Source of the DNA: Timonella sp031979385
GTDB taxonomy: Bacteria; Actinomycetota; Actinomycetes; Actinomycetales; Cellulomonadaceae
Length of the DNA stretch: 64,000 bases
Reading direction: 5' to 3'
Assembly (NCBI GenBank): GCA_031979385.1
Contig: DALZEF010000002.1
Span: 145,186-209,185 of the forward strand
The notes under the pieces were generated by a model. It ran no database searches. It was not told the origin of the DNA and was given only the letters and a program-made list of their open reading frames with translations. Positions 8,621 through 17,474 of the stretch are shown here, in pieces (position 1 is the stretch's first letter; every line of letters begins with the position of its first letter). A program made the position numbers and the translations under genes.

Positions 8621-11428
8621 TTAGGATACCGGTGGATGGCGCGTAAATTCGCCATTTATGCACGTGATATCAACGTTTTGTCGGGGTTCGAGGCACACAG
8701 CCAACTGCCCGGCTGGGCTTGTGATGCGAATGGTTCGACTCGCTCCACTCTGGCTGGTGTCCCGTAGGCGAAGCTGGAATGTGTCGGGTCCCTCCCAGGA
8801 GAGTTGTGCGGTGAGTGCGCCACGCAACCGCACACCCTCGATCCGACCGGTACTCCACTCAGGAGGGAGCGCGTTGAGAACGTACACCTGATCGTTGAGT
8901 GCGAAGCAGAGGGCCTCTATGACTGAGGCAACGAACCCGAAGTTCCCATCGATTTGGAACGGAGGATGTGCTGAGAACAGGTTGGGATAGATGCCCCCGC
9001 GATATTCGGAAACGCAGTCACCTGACTCAGTCGCTACCGGGCGAAGCGAGAGTTGGAGAGCGTCCGCAACACGGTCACCGCGCCCCAGACGCGCCCACAG
9101 CGCGGACCGCCAGGCGAGGGACCAGCCGGTCGAATCGTCACCCCGAAGTTCGAGTGATCGGGCAGCACCCGCAAGCAGATCGGGACGTGGTTGCCACGAC
9201 CCGAGTGGATACACCCCCACCAGATGAGAGAGGTGGCGATGATCGGGTTCGACTTCCTGTGCATCGAACGCCCATTCCCGTATCGCGCCGTTGTCACCGC
9301 ACGTTGGGTTCGGTAAACCGGCGGCCCGCTCGCGCAGTTCCCGCAACCACTGCGGGCGTCGAGACTGCGGCCCAAACAGGTCGCGATGCGCTCGGCTCGC
9401 GTAGTGGGCAAGATCGCGCAGCAGTGCAACATCCATCGTCACCGACTGTGTCACCGCCACCGGCTCACCGGCGAGCAAGTACCTGTTCTCTGGCGAGACC
9501 GACGGGGCGGTGCGGTACATTGCCGACGATCCTGCCGTGCCGTTGTTGGGACCACCACTGCCAGCGGTGTCAGCATCAGCGACACACGTATCAGCTGCAC
9601 AGTCTTGAACAGCAACACTGCCAGAAGCATCAGCGCCGCCACCAGTAACCGCAGGAACGATCCAGCCAGCAGCAAATCGACCGGTAGCCTCAAGGAGCGG
9701 CCACGCGCGGTCCAAAAACGCGAGATCCTGGCTGTACTCGTAGTGATCCCATACGTGCCTCATCAACCACACGCCGCCCATAGGCCAGTATGCCCAGCAG
9801 GCATCGCCCTCACCCGCGCCGACGGGCAGCGCGTGCCCCCACGCGTCCGCGTTGTGGTGCAGCACGAACCCATCAAGGCCGTACAGTTCTTGTGCGACGA
9901 CACGGCCAGGACCGCGAGACACCCGCTCAAGCCACTCGATGAGCGGTCTGTGCGCCTCCGGTAACCCGATTGCCTCGACCGGCCAGTAGTTCATCGGGGT
10001 ATTGATGTTGAGCGTGTAGTTCGAACTCCACGGCGGTGGAATCTCATGGCACCACAGCCCCTGCAGATTGACCGGGTTGACCCCCGGCGCGTAGGCGCTC
10101 ACGTGCAGGTAGCGCCCAAAGTTGAACTGTCGGACCACTCGCTGATCAGGTAGTTCGAGGCAGCAGCGCTCATACAACCCGCGATGTGCTGAGCTATGGG
10201 CGTTAACGTGCTCGTGCAGGTTGGCGGCGATCAGGTGCGCAAGCCGCTCGGCTCGTTCGCGCTCGCGGGCAAGCGCCCGGCTACGATCTGCCGCGAGTAG
10301 CGGCAGGCGGGTGATGGGTTCAAGCGGTAGGTCTGTTGTGGCGGGCTCGGGTGCTGGGCAGGCCAGCACAAGCACGGTGCTCGTGTGCCCAGGTAGTGCG
10401 ATGGTCGTCTCCGTCACGTTGTCTGTCACTGGTTCGATTGACGACGATTCGGCAGGTTCTCCCGCTGTCTTGGGTGCGGGATGATGGTCGGTCAGGTGCG
10501 GGTGGAGTGCTGCTCCGAGGGCAAGGAGTCCAACGCGAGGGCGCTTGGCCTCGTAGCGCACGTGCTGTGGCGAATCCTCATGGGTGGGGATGACATCGCT
10601 GGGTAGTTCCACGATGTGCCCGCCGTCTGGATGGGTGATGTGATGCAGTAAAGAGGCGACGTTGACGTGCACGGTGGCAGCGTGCGGGGAATGATTCGAG
10701 ACCACGTGGACCAGATAGTCCGGGGTGGGGGCGGTGTGTGGAGACGCGGGTTTTGTGGGTGTAGTGTCCGCAGCCTCTGCGTGCTGGGACTCGGCCTCTG
10801 CCGTGCTGTCCACACGGGGCACGTACGTGGTGTGGGCGAAGTGGCTGTTCCCGAGTGCATAGGTGGTCAGGGTGTGCGCGTTCAGGAAGTCTAGCGTGCG
10901 GTGGATCGCGGTGTGGGGTTGCGCTTCTACCGCGTGTTCTTCTGGCTCTGCGCCCACTGCGTGCTCTGTATGGTCTAGACCTACTGTTTGTTCTGTGTGG
11001 ACCCGGATGTCCACGTCGAAGTAGGGGAGGAATGCCTGGGAGTGCGTGCTTTGGGTGGTGCTGAGCAGTTCTTCGGCGCCCGGGACGTCTCCGGTGTCGA
11101 TCAGGGTGCGAACCCGGTCGAAGAAATCTGGCTGGTTCAGAGCAGGAACCTGTTGACACGGTGAGGCCTCGTCTCCAGACCAGGCATCGTGCCGGTTGAG
11201 CGTGAGGAGTTCGCCGCCCACCCTCCCGTGGCTCATGACACCGAGAACACCGTTGCCAAGGGGAAGCGCTTCGACCCATTGCCCCGTCGATGTTTCGAGA
11301 GTGTGCGAATCCGTGTCGGGCAGGAGTCTGTCGGAGTGCCATGAGGGCGCCGTGTGACGAATTATCGCCGTTAGATTGCATGAAATCACGCCTTGTCTAG
11401 AGCGTGGGGAACTTCTGGGGAGTGTCAT
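8621..11428 (-). CDS. GH95 alpha-L-fucosidase-type glycoside hydrolase
   Basis: Predicted cytoplasmic family 95 enzyme of 935 residues, an inverting hydrolase of terminal alpha-1,2-L-fucose (some members act on alpha-L-galactose). The N-terminal beta-sandwich contains LPLGNGVLGVMSHG near 56-68. In the catalytic barrel NINTPMNYW gives N474 and N476, matching the paired Asn of the Bifidobacterium AfcA active site. SPEN gives E647 as the candidate acid, and IDGNFG gives D827. A Gly/Ala/Asp-rich stretch at about 596-640 just before the SPEN motif looks like a lineage-specific loop. No signal peptide or membrane segment is present. The start is uncertain because no clear ribosome site precedes 11428. 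It diverges from GH42 across an operator. Confidence 0.85.
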   Translation of the reverse strand: MTLPRSSPRSRQGVISCNLTAIIRHTAPSWHSDRLLPDTDSHTLETSTGQWVEALPLGNGVLGVMSHGRVGGELLTLNRHDAWSGDEASPCQQVPALNQPDFFDRVRTLIDTGDVPGAEELLSTTQSTHSQAFLPYFDVDIRVHTEQTVGLDHTEHAVGAEPEEHAVEAQPHTAIHRTLDFLNAHTLTTYALGNSHFAHTTYVPRVDSTAEAESQHAEAADTTPTKPASPHTAPTPDYLVHVVSNHSPHAATVHVNVASLLHHITHPDGGHIVELPSDVIPTHEDSPQHVRYEAKRPRVGLLALGAALHPHLTDHHPAPKTAGEPAESSSIEPVTDNVTETTIALPGHTSTVLVLACPAPEPATTDLPLEPITRLPLLAADRSRALARERERAERLAHLIAANLHEHVNAHSSAHRGLYERCCLELPDQRVVRQFNFGRYLHVSAYAPGVNPVNLQGLWCHEIPPPWSSNYTLNINTPMNYWPVEAIGLPEAHRPLIEWLERVSRGPGRVVAQELYGLDGFVLHHNADAWGHALPVGAGEGDACWAYWPMGGVWLMRHVWDHYEYSQDLAFLDRAWPLLEATGRFAAGWIVPAVTGGGADASGSVAVQDCAADTCVADADTAGSGGPNNGTAGSSAMYRTAPSVSPENRYLLAGEPVAVTQSVTMDVALLRDLAHYASRAHRDLFGPQSRRPQWLRELRERAAGLPNPTCGDNGAIREWAFDAQEVEPDHRHLSHLVGVYPLGSWQPRPDLLAGAARSLELRGDDSTGWSLAWRSALWARLGRGDRVADALQLSLRPVATESGDCVSEYRGGIYPNLFSAHPPFQIDGNFGFVASVIEALCFALNDQVYVLNALPPEWSTGRIEGVRLRGALTAQLSWEGPDTFQLRLRDTSQSGASRTIRITSPAGQLAVCLEPRQNVDITCINGEFTRHPPVS

Positions 11429-11490
11429 GAGCCGTGCCCGTCAGTCACGTCGATCAGATGGACTTCGATGTCCGATTCGACTGTAGATTG

Positions 11491-11504
11491 TTGAACCGCT
11501 TCGA
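11491..11504. promoter_or_regulatory. LacI-family operator, site 3
   Basis: TTGAACCGCTTCGA differs from site 2 at two positions, one in the left half-site (TTGAA for TCGAA). It lies in the 112-bp gap between the divergent GH95 and GH42 genes, 37 bp upstream of the GH42 start, so one site could control both directions. Confidence 0.6.
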
Positions 11505-11540
11505 TGATATCGTGTGAGAGGCGTCGACGACAAAGGAGCA

Positions 11541-13769
11541 ATGGTGCACCGCACGCGAACCAGCCACACACGCCGGTCACTTCCGGTCCTCGCTTTCGGC
11601 TGCGACTACAACCCAGAACAGTGGCCTCGCCACGTGTGGGAACAGGATGTTCAACTCATGCAGCAGGCGGGAATCAATCTCGTCACGATCGGTGTATTCT
11701 CCTGGGCCATGATCGAGCCGCGCGAAGGTGAACGTGACTTCACCTGGCTGGACGAGATCATTGACCTGCTATGGCAGGCGGGGATCTCGGTGGATCTGGC
11801 CACCCCGATCGCCTCTCCTCCGCCGTGGGTTGGCAGCACCTATCCGCAGACCCTCGCGGTGTGGCCCAACGGGCAGCGCTCAACGTGGGGTTCGCGCAAT
11901 CACTTCTCCGTCGCCTCGGAAAAGTATCGGGAGCTGTGCGCCTCCATCACTACCGACCTGGTCCATCGCTATGCTTACCACCCTGCCGTAGCCATGTGGC
12001 ACGTCGGAAACGAGTTTGGGCAACTGTGCTACGGCCCAGAGTCCGCCCAGCGATTCCGGGAATGGCTGACCAAACGCTATGGCGGTCTGGATGCCCTGAA
12101 CGAGGCCTGGGGAACGGCCTTTTGGAGCCAGCGCTACGGGGACTTCAGTGAGGTCATGCCGCCGCGTGACACCACCTACCTCATCAACCCTGCGCAAGAC
12201 TTGGACTTCAAACGGTTCAGTTCGCAGGCCATGCTTGAGTTGTATCTTGAACAGGTCGACATCATTCGGGCCGCTGATCCCGACGCCATCGTGACCACCA
12301 ACTTCATGGGCTTCTTTCCACTCGTGGACTATCACTCGTGGGCGCCGCACGTGGACATCGTCGCAGATGACATCTATCCCGATCCCGAGGCACACGATGC
12401 GCCGCAGGTAACAGCCCTTACGCACGAACTCATGCGGTCGCTCGGCGGTGGACGGCCCTGGATGATCATGGAACAGGCCATCACCTCGGTGAACTGGCGT
12501 GCCCACAATGTCCCGAAGCCGCCTGCCCGTACTCGGTTGGAGAGCTTGTCTGCGGTGGCGAGAGGTGCGCGTGGTATCTGCTTCTTCCAGTGGCGAGCGT
12601 CCACTGCAGGTTCCGAACGGTTCCACTCTGCGCTGCTGCCGCACGCTGGGCCAGAATCGCAGGTACATCACGCGGTACGCACACTTGGGGCAGAACTGGG
12701 CGATCTGGCTCAGCGATATCGGGCAACTCCTTTGGGCGTACGCTCCGCTTTCTCAGGAGCGGGGCCTGCACCCGAGAATTCTGCTCCTGCGAACCCTGCA
12801 CCCGGGGATGTGAACGTTGCGTCTGCGAACTCTCAGGTGGAGCCAGACCATGAGCCGCATGGCAGTTCCATTGCCGCACAGCGTGTGGCACTCATTTTCG
12901 ACTGGCCATCCTGGTGGGCCACCGGACAGCAGGCACTTCCGACCTCAGAACTGGACGCCCTCAAACAGCTCAAAGCCTGGCATCGCGCGCTGTGGCTACG
13001 CGGCATCCGATCCGATGTGATAGCCCCCCAGGCAGACTTGGGCGGCTACGACCTCGTACTCGTACCGAGCCTGCATCTGCTCGATGAAGTTGCTGCCGGG
13101 CGCATGCTCGATTACGCCGAAGCAGGTGGAACGCTTGTGTGCGGCCCGTTCACAGCGGTCGCCGACCTCACCAACCGGGTTTACCACGCACCGTTCCCCG
13201 CGCCCCTGCGTGCTGGCGTTGGGGTGGCCGGCCAAGAGTGGATTCCCCTGCCACAGCACGATGCACCGCTGCGACTGATCACGGACGGCTTCGCCGACCA
13301 CCCGCTGCCGGGAGATGACTACGCGGCGCAGGTATTCGTCGAAAAGCTCGATCTTGACCCGGACACAACAGCGCTGTTGCGCTACGCGAAACTTGACCCC
13401 GACCCGTATGGGCTGACCGGGCGCGCCGCCGTCACGAGGCGAGAACATGGACGCGGCTCAGTGCGGTATGTCGCAGCGCTGCTGAACGAGGTCGCACTCG
13501 GGGACGTGCTCGAACATGCCCTGCGTGAGAGCGGCATCGAACCGCTTGCTCCGAACGAGCGCAATCCGCATCTCGACATCGTGCCCGATCATCTCGGCGT
13601 CTACCTGCTTAACTACGGACACAGCCCAGTGCAGATCACCAGAGCGGCACTCGAGGAGTACCTTGGCGCGCCCCTCGCACTGCCAACCGACCACACCATC
13701 GTGACCGTGCCGCCGCTCGACGCCCAGATCATCGACTACGCCGACCCGCACACCCCAACACTTCCATGA
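11541..13769 (+). CDS. GH42 beta-galactosidase
   Basis: Cytoplasmic family 42 beta-galactosidase of about 742 residues. The TIM barrel carries acid/base E158 in HVGNEFG and nucleophile E311 in MIMEQ. A trimerisation domain and a short C-terminal beta domain follow. In-frame starts exist at 11514 (GTG, no ribosome site), 11541 (ATG) and 11544 (GTG). AAAGGAG at 11532-11538 supports one of the latter two, the GTG at 11544 having the better spacing. The gene is followed 29 bp later by the GH31 alpha-xylosidase, indicating an operon. Removal of beta-galactosyl caps from xyloglucan side chains is an inference, since characterised GH42 enzymes usually prefer beta-1,3/1,4/1,6 links. Confidence 0.92.
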   Translation: MVHRTRTSHTRRSLPVLAFGCDYNPEQWPRHVWEQDVQLMQQAGINLVTIGVFSWAMIEPREGERDFTWLDEIIDLLWQAGISVDLATPIASPPPWVGSTYPQTLAVWPNGQRSTWGSRNHFSVASEKYRELCASITTDLVHRYAYHPAVAMWHVGNEFGQLCYGPESAQRFREWLTKRYGGLDALNEAWGTAFWSQRYGDFSEVMPPRDTTYLINPAQDLDFKRFSSQAMLELYLEQVDIIRAADPDAIVTTNFMGFFPLVDYHSWAPHVDIVADDIYPDPEAHDAPQVTALTHELMRSLGGGRPWMIMEQAITSVNWRAHNVPKPPARTRLESLSAVARGARGICFFQWRASTAGSERFHSALLPHAGPESQVHHAVRTLGAELGDLAQRYRATPLGVRSAFSGAGPAPENSAPANPAPGDVNVASANSQVEPDHEPHGSSIAAQRVALIFDWPSWWATGQQALPTSELDALKQLKAWHRALWLRGIRSDVIAPQADLGGYDLVLVPSLHLLDEVAAGRMLDYAEAGGTLVCGPFTAVADLTNRVYHAPFPAPLRAGVGVAGQEWIPLPQHDAPLRLITDGFADHPLPGDDYAAQVFVEKLDLDPDTTALLRYAKLDPDPYGLTGRAAVTRREHGRGSVRYVAALLNEVALGDVLEHALRESGIEPLAPNERNPHLDIVPDHLGVYLLNYGHSPVQITRAALEEYLGAPLALPTDHTIVTVPPLDAQIIDYADPHTPTLP

Positions 13770-13798
13770 CCCGCACCGACAGGATCTAAGGACCACCT

Positions 13799-16078
13799 AT
13801 GAAATTCTCCAACGGCTACTGGCTTGTCAAAGACGGCTACGACATCCTTCGCCCACGCGACATCGATGATGTTGTCGCAACCAGCGACACCCTGTGCGTG
13901 TATGCGCCGACAGCGCGAATCACCAAGCGTGGCGACACCCTCAACTGCCCACTCATCACCACGACCTTCACGGCACCTCGCCCCAATATCATCGGGGTGC
14001 GGATTGAACACCATCAGGGTGTGCGTCCGCGCGAACCACACTTCGAACTCAACCGCTGCGATGTGGACGTTGTGGTCGAGGTGCCAGAACGGGGGAGTGG
14101 AGCGCCCGCAACGTTTACATCCGGAGGGCTCACCGCGCGCATCGCAACCGATGGGGCTTGGAATGTCGAGTTCCTCGGGGACGGAGAGCACCTGACGTCT
14201 TCCATGGAGCGCTCGGTTGGCGTGGCGCTTGGACCCGAGGGAAGCCGCTACGTCTACGAACAACTCACCATGGGGCCAGCCGAGAACATTTTCGGCCTCG
14301 GGGAACGGTTTGGCACGTTTGTGAAGAACGGCCAGGTGGTTGACATCTGGAACGAGGACGGCGGAACCCAGTCCGAACAGGCCTACAAAAACGTTCCGTT
14401 CTACATCTCCGACGCGGGCTACGGGGTGTTCGTGGACCACCCGGACAAAGTCTCCTTCGAGGTTGGCTCCGAGGTCGTGTCCCGCACCCAAATGTCCGTT
14501 GCTGGGAACCACCTACAGTATTACGTGATCTACGGTAAAGACCCCAAGGAGATCCTCGCCCACTACACCGCGCTCACCGGACGTCCGGCTCGTCTCCCGG
14601 CGTGGTCGTACGGTACCTGGCTGTCCACCTCGTTCACCACCGAATACGACGAACAAACTGTCACCCACTTCATCGACGGAATGTTTGAGCGCGATTTACC
14701 GCTCTCGGTGTTCCACTTCGACTGCTTCTGGATGCGGGGCTTCCACTGGAGCGATTTTGTATGGCACCCGCAAACCTTCCCAGACCCGCAGGGCATGATC
14801 GATCGAATCAAGGCCAAAGGTTTAAAGATCTGCGTATGGATCAACCCGTACATCGCCCAGCGCTCACACCTGTTTGCCGAGGGCATGGAACACGGATACC
14901 TCGTCACCGACCCGCGCGGCGACGTGTGGCAGTGGGACCTGTGGCAGGCAGGCATGGCGCTCGTCGACTTCACCAACCCGGATGCGACAGCCTGGTATCT
15001 CTCCAAACTCCAGGCGTTGTTGGACATGGGCGTGGACTCGTTCAAGACCGACTTCGGAGAGCGGATCCCCACCGAGGTGGTGTGGCATGATGGCTCCGAT
15101 CCGCAACGCATGCACAACTACTACACCCACCTGTTCAACGGAGCGGTGTTTGAGTTGCTTGAACGTGCCCGCGGCAAGGGCGAGGCCGTGCTGTTCGCCC
15201 GATCCGCCACCGCCGGTGGTCAACAGTATCCCGTGCACTGGGGCGGCGACTGCGAATCCACGTTCGTGGCCATGGCTGAATCCCTACGCGGTGGACTGTC
15301 GCTAGCCCTGTCCGGTTACGGGTTCTGGAGCCACGACATCGGCGGATTCGAGGGTACACCCGACCCTGCAGTCTTCAAACGGTGGACAGCGTTCGGGTTC
15401 CTGTCCTCGCACTCCCGATTCCACGGCTCGGACTCTTACCGGGTTCCGTGGGTGTTCGATGACGAGGCTGTGGAAGTCACCCGAAAATTCGCGAACCTCA
15501 AGATGACACTCATGCCGTACCTTGGGCGGCTCGCCGAGGAAGCAGCAACCCACGGCACCCCGGTCATGCGCCCCATGCTGCTCGAATTCCCCGAAGACCG
15601 ATCCGCGCGCTCAGTTGGCACCCAGTACCTGCTCGGTGACAGCCTGCTCGTCGCGCCAGTGTTCGACCCCAAGATGGCCGAGTTCTACGTTCCCGAGGGA
15701 ACCTGGACCTCGATCCTGAACGGTCGAACCTATGAGGGTCCGCGCTGGTACCGTGAAGACTTCGGATTCGACGAACTGCCACTCCTCGCTCGACCGGGTA
15801 CGGTCATCCCGTTCGGCGCCCAAACCGGTTCCCCAGACTATGACTGGGACGAGGACGTCACGCTGCGCGCCTACGAACTGGCCGATGGAGCAGAGGCCAC
15901 TGTGACGATTCCTTGCCACGATGACACCGAGCAGATTGCCGCAAGGTACGTCATCACACGTCAGGGAGACACGGTCACGGCGACACGGACCCAAGGTTCC
16001 CGATCGTTTGCGCTCGCAGTTGGTGCCGTGAGCGCGTCCTGCAACGGCACAGATACCGCCACTGTCACGTTCGTGTGA
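13799..16078 (+). CDS. yicI: GH31 alpha-xylosidase (YicI type)
   Basis: Family 31 alpha-xylosidase of 759 residues, cleaving alpha-1,6-xylose from the non-reducing end of xyloglucan oligosaccharides or isoprimeverose. KTDFGERIP gives nucleophile D418 and WGGDCEST gives acid/base D484, in the same places as E. coli YicI. The HFDCFWMRGF motif typical of alpha-xylosidases rather than alpha-glucosidases is present near 306-315. Length matches the family (about 770). AAGGACCACCT precedes the ATG. It follows the GH42 gene in one operon and is the strongest marker that the locus acts on xyloglucan. Confidence 0.93.
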   Translation: MKFSNGYWLVKDGYDILRPRDIDDVVATSDTLCVYAPTARITKRGDTLNCPLITTTFTAPRPNIIGVRIEHHQGVRPREPHFELNRCDVDVVVEVPERGSGAPATFTSGGLTARIATDGAWNVEFLGDGEHLTSSMERSVGVALGPEGSRYVYEQLTMGPAENIFGLGERFGTFVKNGQVVDIWNEDGGTQSEQAYKNVPFYISDAGYGVFVDHPDKVSFEVGSEVVSRTQMSVAGNHLQYYVIYGKDPKEILAHYTALTGRPARLPAWSYGTWLSTSFTTEYDEQTVTHFIDGMFERDLPLSVFHFDCFWMRGFHWSDFVWHPQTFPDPQGMIDRIKAKGLKICVWINPYIAQRSHLFAEGMEHGYLVTDPRGDVWQWDLWQAGMALVDFTNPDATAWYLSKLQALLDMGVDSFKTDFGERIPTEVVWHDGSDPQRMHNYYTHLFNGAVFELLERARGKGEAVLFARSATAGGQQYPVHWGGDCESTFVAMAESLRGGLSLALSGYGFWSHDIGGFEGTPDPAVFKRWTAFGFLSSHSRFHGSDSYRVPWVFDDEAVEVTRKFANLKMTLMPYLGRLAEEAATHGTPVMRPMLLEFPEDRSARSVGTQYLLGDSLLVAPVFDPKMAEFYVPEGTWTSILNGRTYEGPRWYREDFGFDELPLLARPGTVIPFGAQTGSPDYDWDEDVTLRAYELADGAEATVTIPCHDDTEQIAARYVITRQGDTVTATRTQGSRSFALAVGAVSASCNGTDTATVTFV

Positions 16079-16101
16079 GTCTCCTCAGTACGTCGCGGCT
16101 G

Positions 16102-16169
16102 AACCGACATGGTGATTCTCCGGGTTCAAGGCCCAAGAAAAATCACCCTAATCCAGGAAAATCACCATA
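16102..16169. repeat. Dispersed hairpin repeat, copy B (right edge of the sugar locus)
   Basis: This copy starts AACCGACATGGTGATT, matching copy A at 183 with a single difference over its first 26 bases, and ends with AATCACCATA as copy A does. Its arms TGGTGATT (16110-16117) and AATCACCA (16160-16167) still pair, but the inner stem has decayed. It lies between the convergent ends of the GH31 gene and the YihS-like isomerase gene. Confidence 0.75.
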
Positions 16170-16200
16170 TCGGTTTCTCATTGGCTTTCCGCCGGTTTAC

Positions 16201-17472
16201 TTACTTGCCGATTGAAGCCTCACGTTCGGCGATCGCGCTTGTCAACGATGGCGCGAGCGGAACGAGCGGAACCAGCAGCGCTCCGAGCGCGTGGTAGATG
16301 TCCGGCTTGCCTGGCCAGACCTCGGCGGCGGGCTGGTTGGCCGTATCGAGTTCGTGGTGCCAAGAGCCGAGTTCGCTGTCCATGAAGTACTGCTGCACGT
16401 GTTCGAGCCAGCGCTCGTAGTCCTCGGCGTAGATGGTGTCACCCGTCGCCGTGAACAGTGCGGTGGCGGAGGCGAGCGCTTCGGCGGCAACCCAGTGCAT
16501 GCGGGTTTCGACCACGGGTTCCCCGGACCAGTCGGTCGTGTACACGAACCCGGACACCCGGTGCGAGGACAATCGCCAGCCGTCGGTCACGGCGCGGGCG
16601 TAAAGCGCACGCGCGGAATCAACAAGCCACGGGTGAGTTCCGGTGCCGAACGTTGCATCGAGGTGCAGCAGGAGTCGGGCCCATTCGATTCCATGCCCAA
16701 CGGTTGCGCCGTATGGCTTGAACTGATCGTCTTTGCGGTCGGCGTTGAACTCGAGCAAAGGAGTCCAGTCGGAGTCGAAGTGTTCTGGAATGCGCCATGA
16801 ATGCTGGGCCGCCCACTCAAGAGCGACGATTCGTGCGATTCCAAGGGCACGCTCATGGTATTTGGCGTCACCGGTGACATCACCCGCTGCCAGAAGTGCC
16901 TCGACCGCGTGCATGTTCGCATTCACCCCGCGATAGTCGGACAGATCGGACCAGTCCGCATTCCACTCATCGACGTGTAGGCCGCTCTCAGCATCGAAGA
17001 ATCGGGTCTCCAACACGTCCAACGCCAGTTCAAGTAGCCTGTCCGCCCCCTCAATGCCTGCGCGTACACCCGAGGTCCCAGCCAACACCACAAAGGCGTG
17101 CGCGTAGGCGGCCTTGGTGTTGTCGAAGCCCTCTGGCGAGTCGGGGACTGCTGGGATGGAGGCGTACCACCCGCCGTGGGTGTCGTCGTGAAGCGGCCCA
17201 AGAAGCGCGGCGATCGCATCCGTTGCGATCTCGCGCGCGCCGGGTACGCCCAGCAACGTGCCGATTGAATAGGAGTGCGCCATACGGCAGGTGATCCATG
17301 TGTGGATGCCGCGGGACAGGTCGAGGCCACCGTCGTTGGTGACCCATCCCGCACCCCGGCCGGGGACGATGCAGCCTTGCGCGAAGTGGAGCAGGTCCAC
17401 TGCCTGCGAGCGCAGCCATTCGCCGTGCTCGGGGGAGGTGATCAGTGGTTGCTGTGATGCTGGTGCGTTCAT
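16201..17472 (-). CDS. AGE-family aldose-ketose isomerase, YihS-like
   Basis: N-acylglucosamine 2-epimerase superfamily protein of 423 residues with an alpha6/alpha6 barrel. It resembles E. coli YihS along its length (IHTWITCRMAHSYS, YRGVNANMHAVEALL, GHGIEWARLLLH, DIYHALG), including the three histidines used for catalysis. YihS acts on sulfoquinovose and on mannose/fructose/lyxose, so mannose isomerase activity is the most likely role here, with sulfoquinovose less likely since no other sulfo-sugar genes are present. The ATG at 17472 lies 2 bp after the esterase stop, with AAGGACC inside the end of that gene, implying translational coupling. Open frame continues upstream but there overlaps the esterase. 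Confidence 0.85.
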   Translation of the reverse strand: MNAPASQQPLITSPEHGEWLRSQAVDLLHFAQGCIVPGRGAGWVTNDGGLDLSRGIHTWITCRMAHSYSIGTLLGVPGAREIATDAIAALLGPLHDDTHGGWYASIPAVPDSPEGFDNTKAAYAHAFVVLAGTSGVRAGIEGADRLLELALDVLETRFFDAESGLHVDEWNADWSDLSDYRGVNANMHAVEALLAAGDVTGDAKYHERALGIARIVALEWAAQHSWRIPEHFDSDWTPLLEFNADRKDDQFKPYGATVGHGIEWARLLLHLDATFGTGTHPWLVDSARALYARAVTDGWRLSSHRVSGFVYTTDWSGEPVVETRMHWVAAEALASATALFTATGDTIYAEDYERWLEHVQQYFMDSELGSWHHELDTANQPAAEVWPGKPDIYHALGALLVPLVPLAPSLTSAIAEREASIGK

Positions 17473-17474
17473 GT

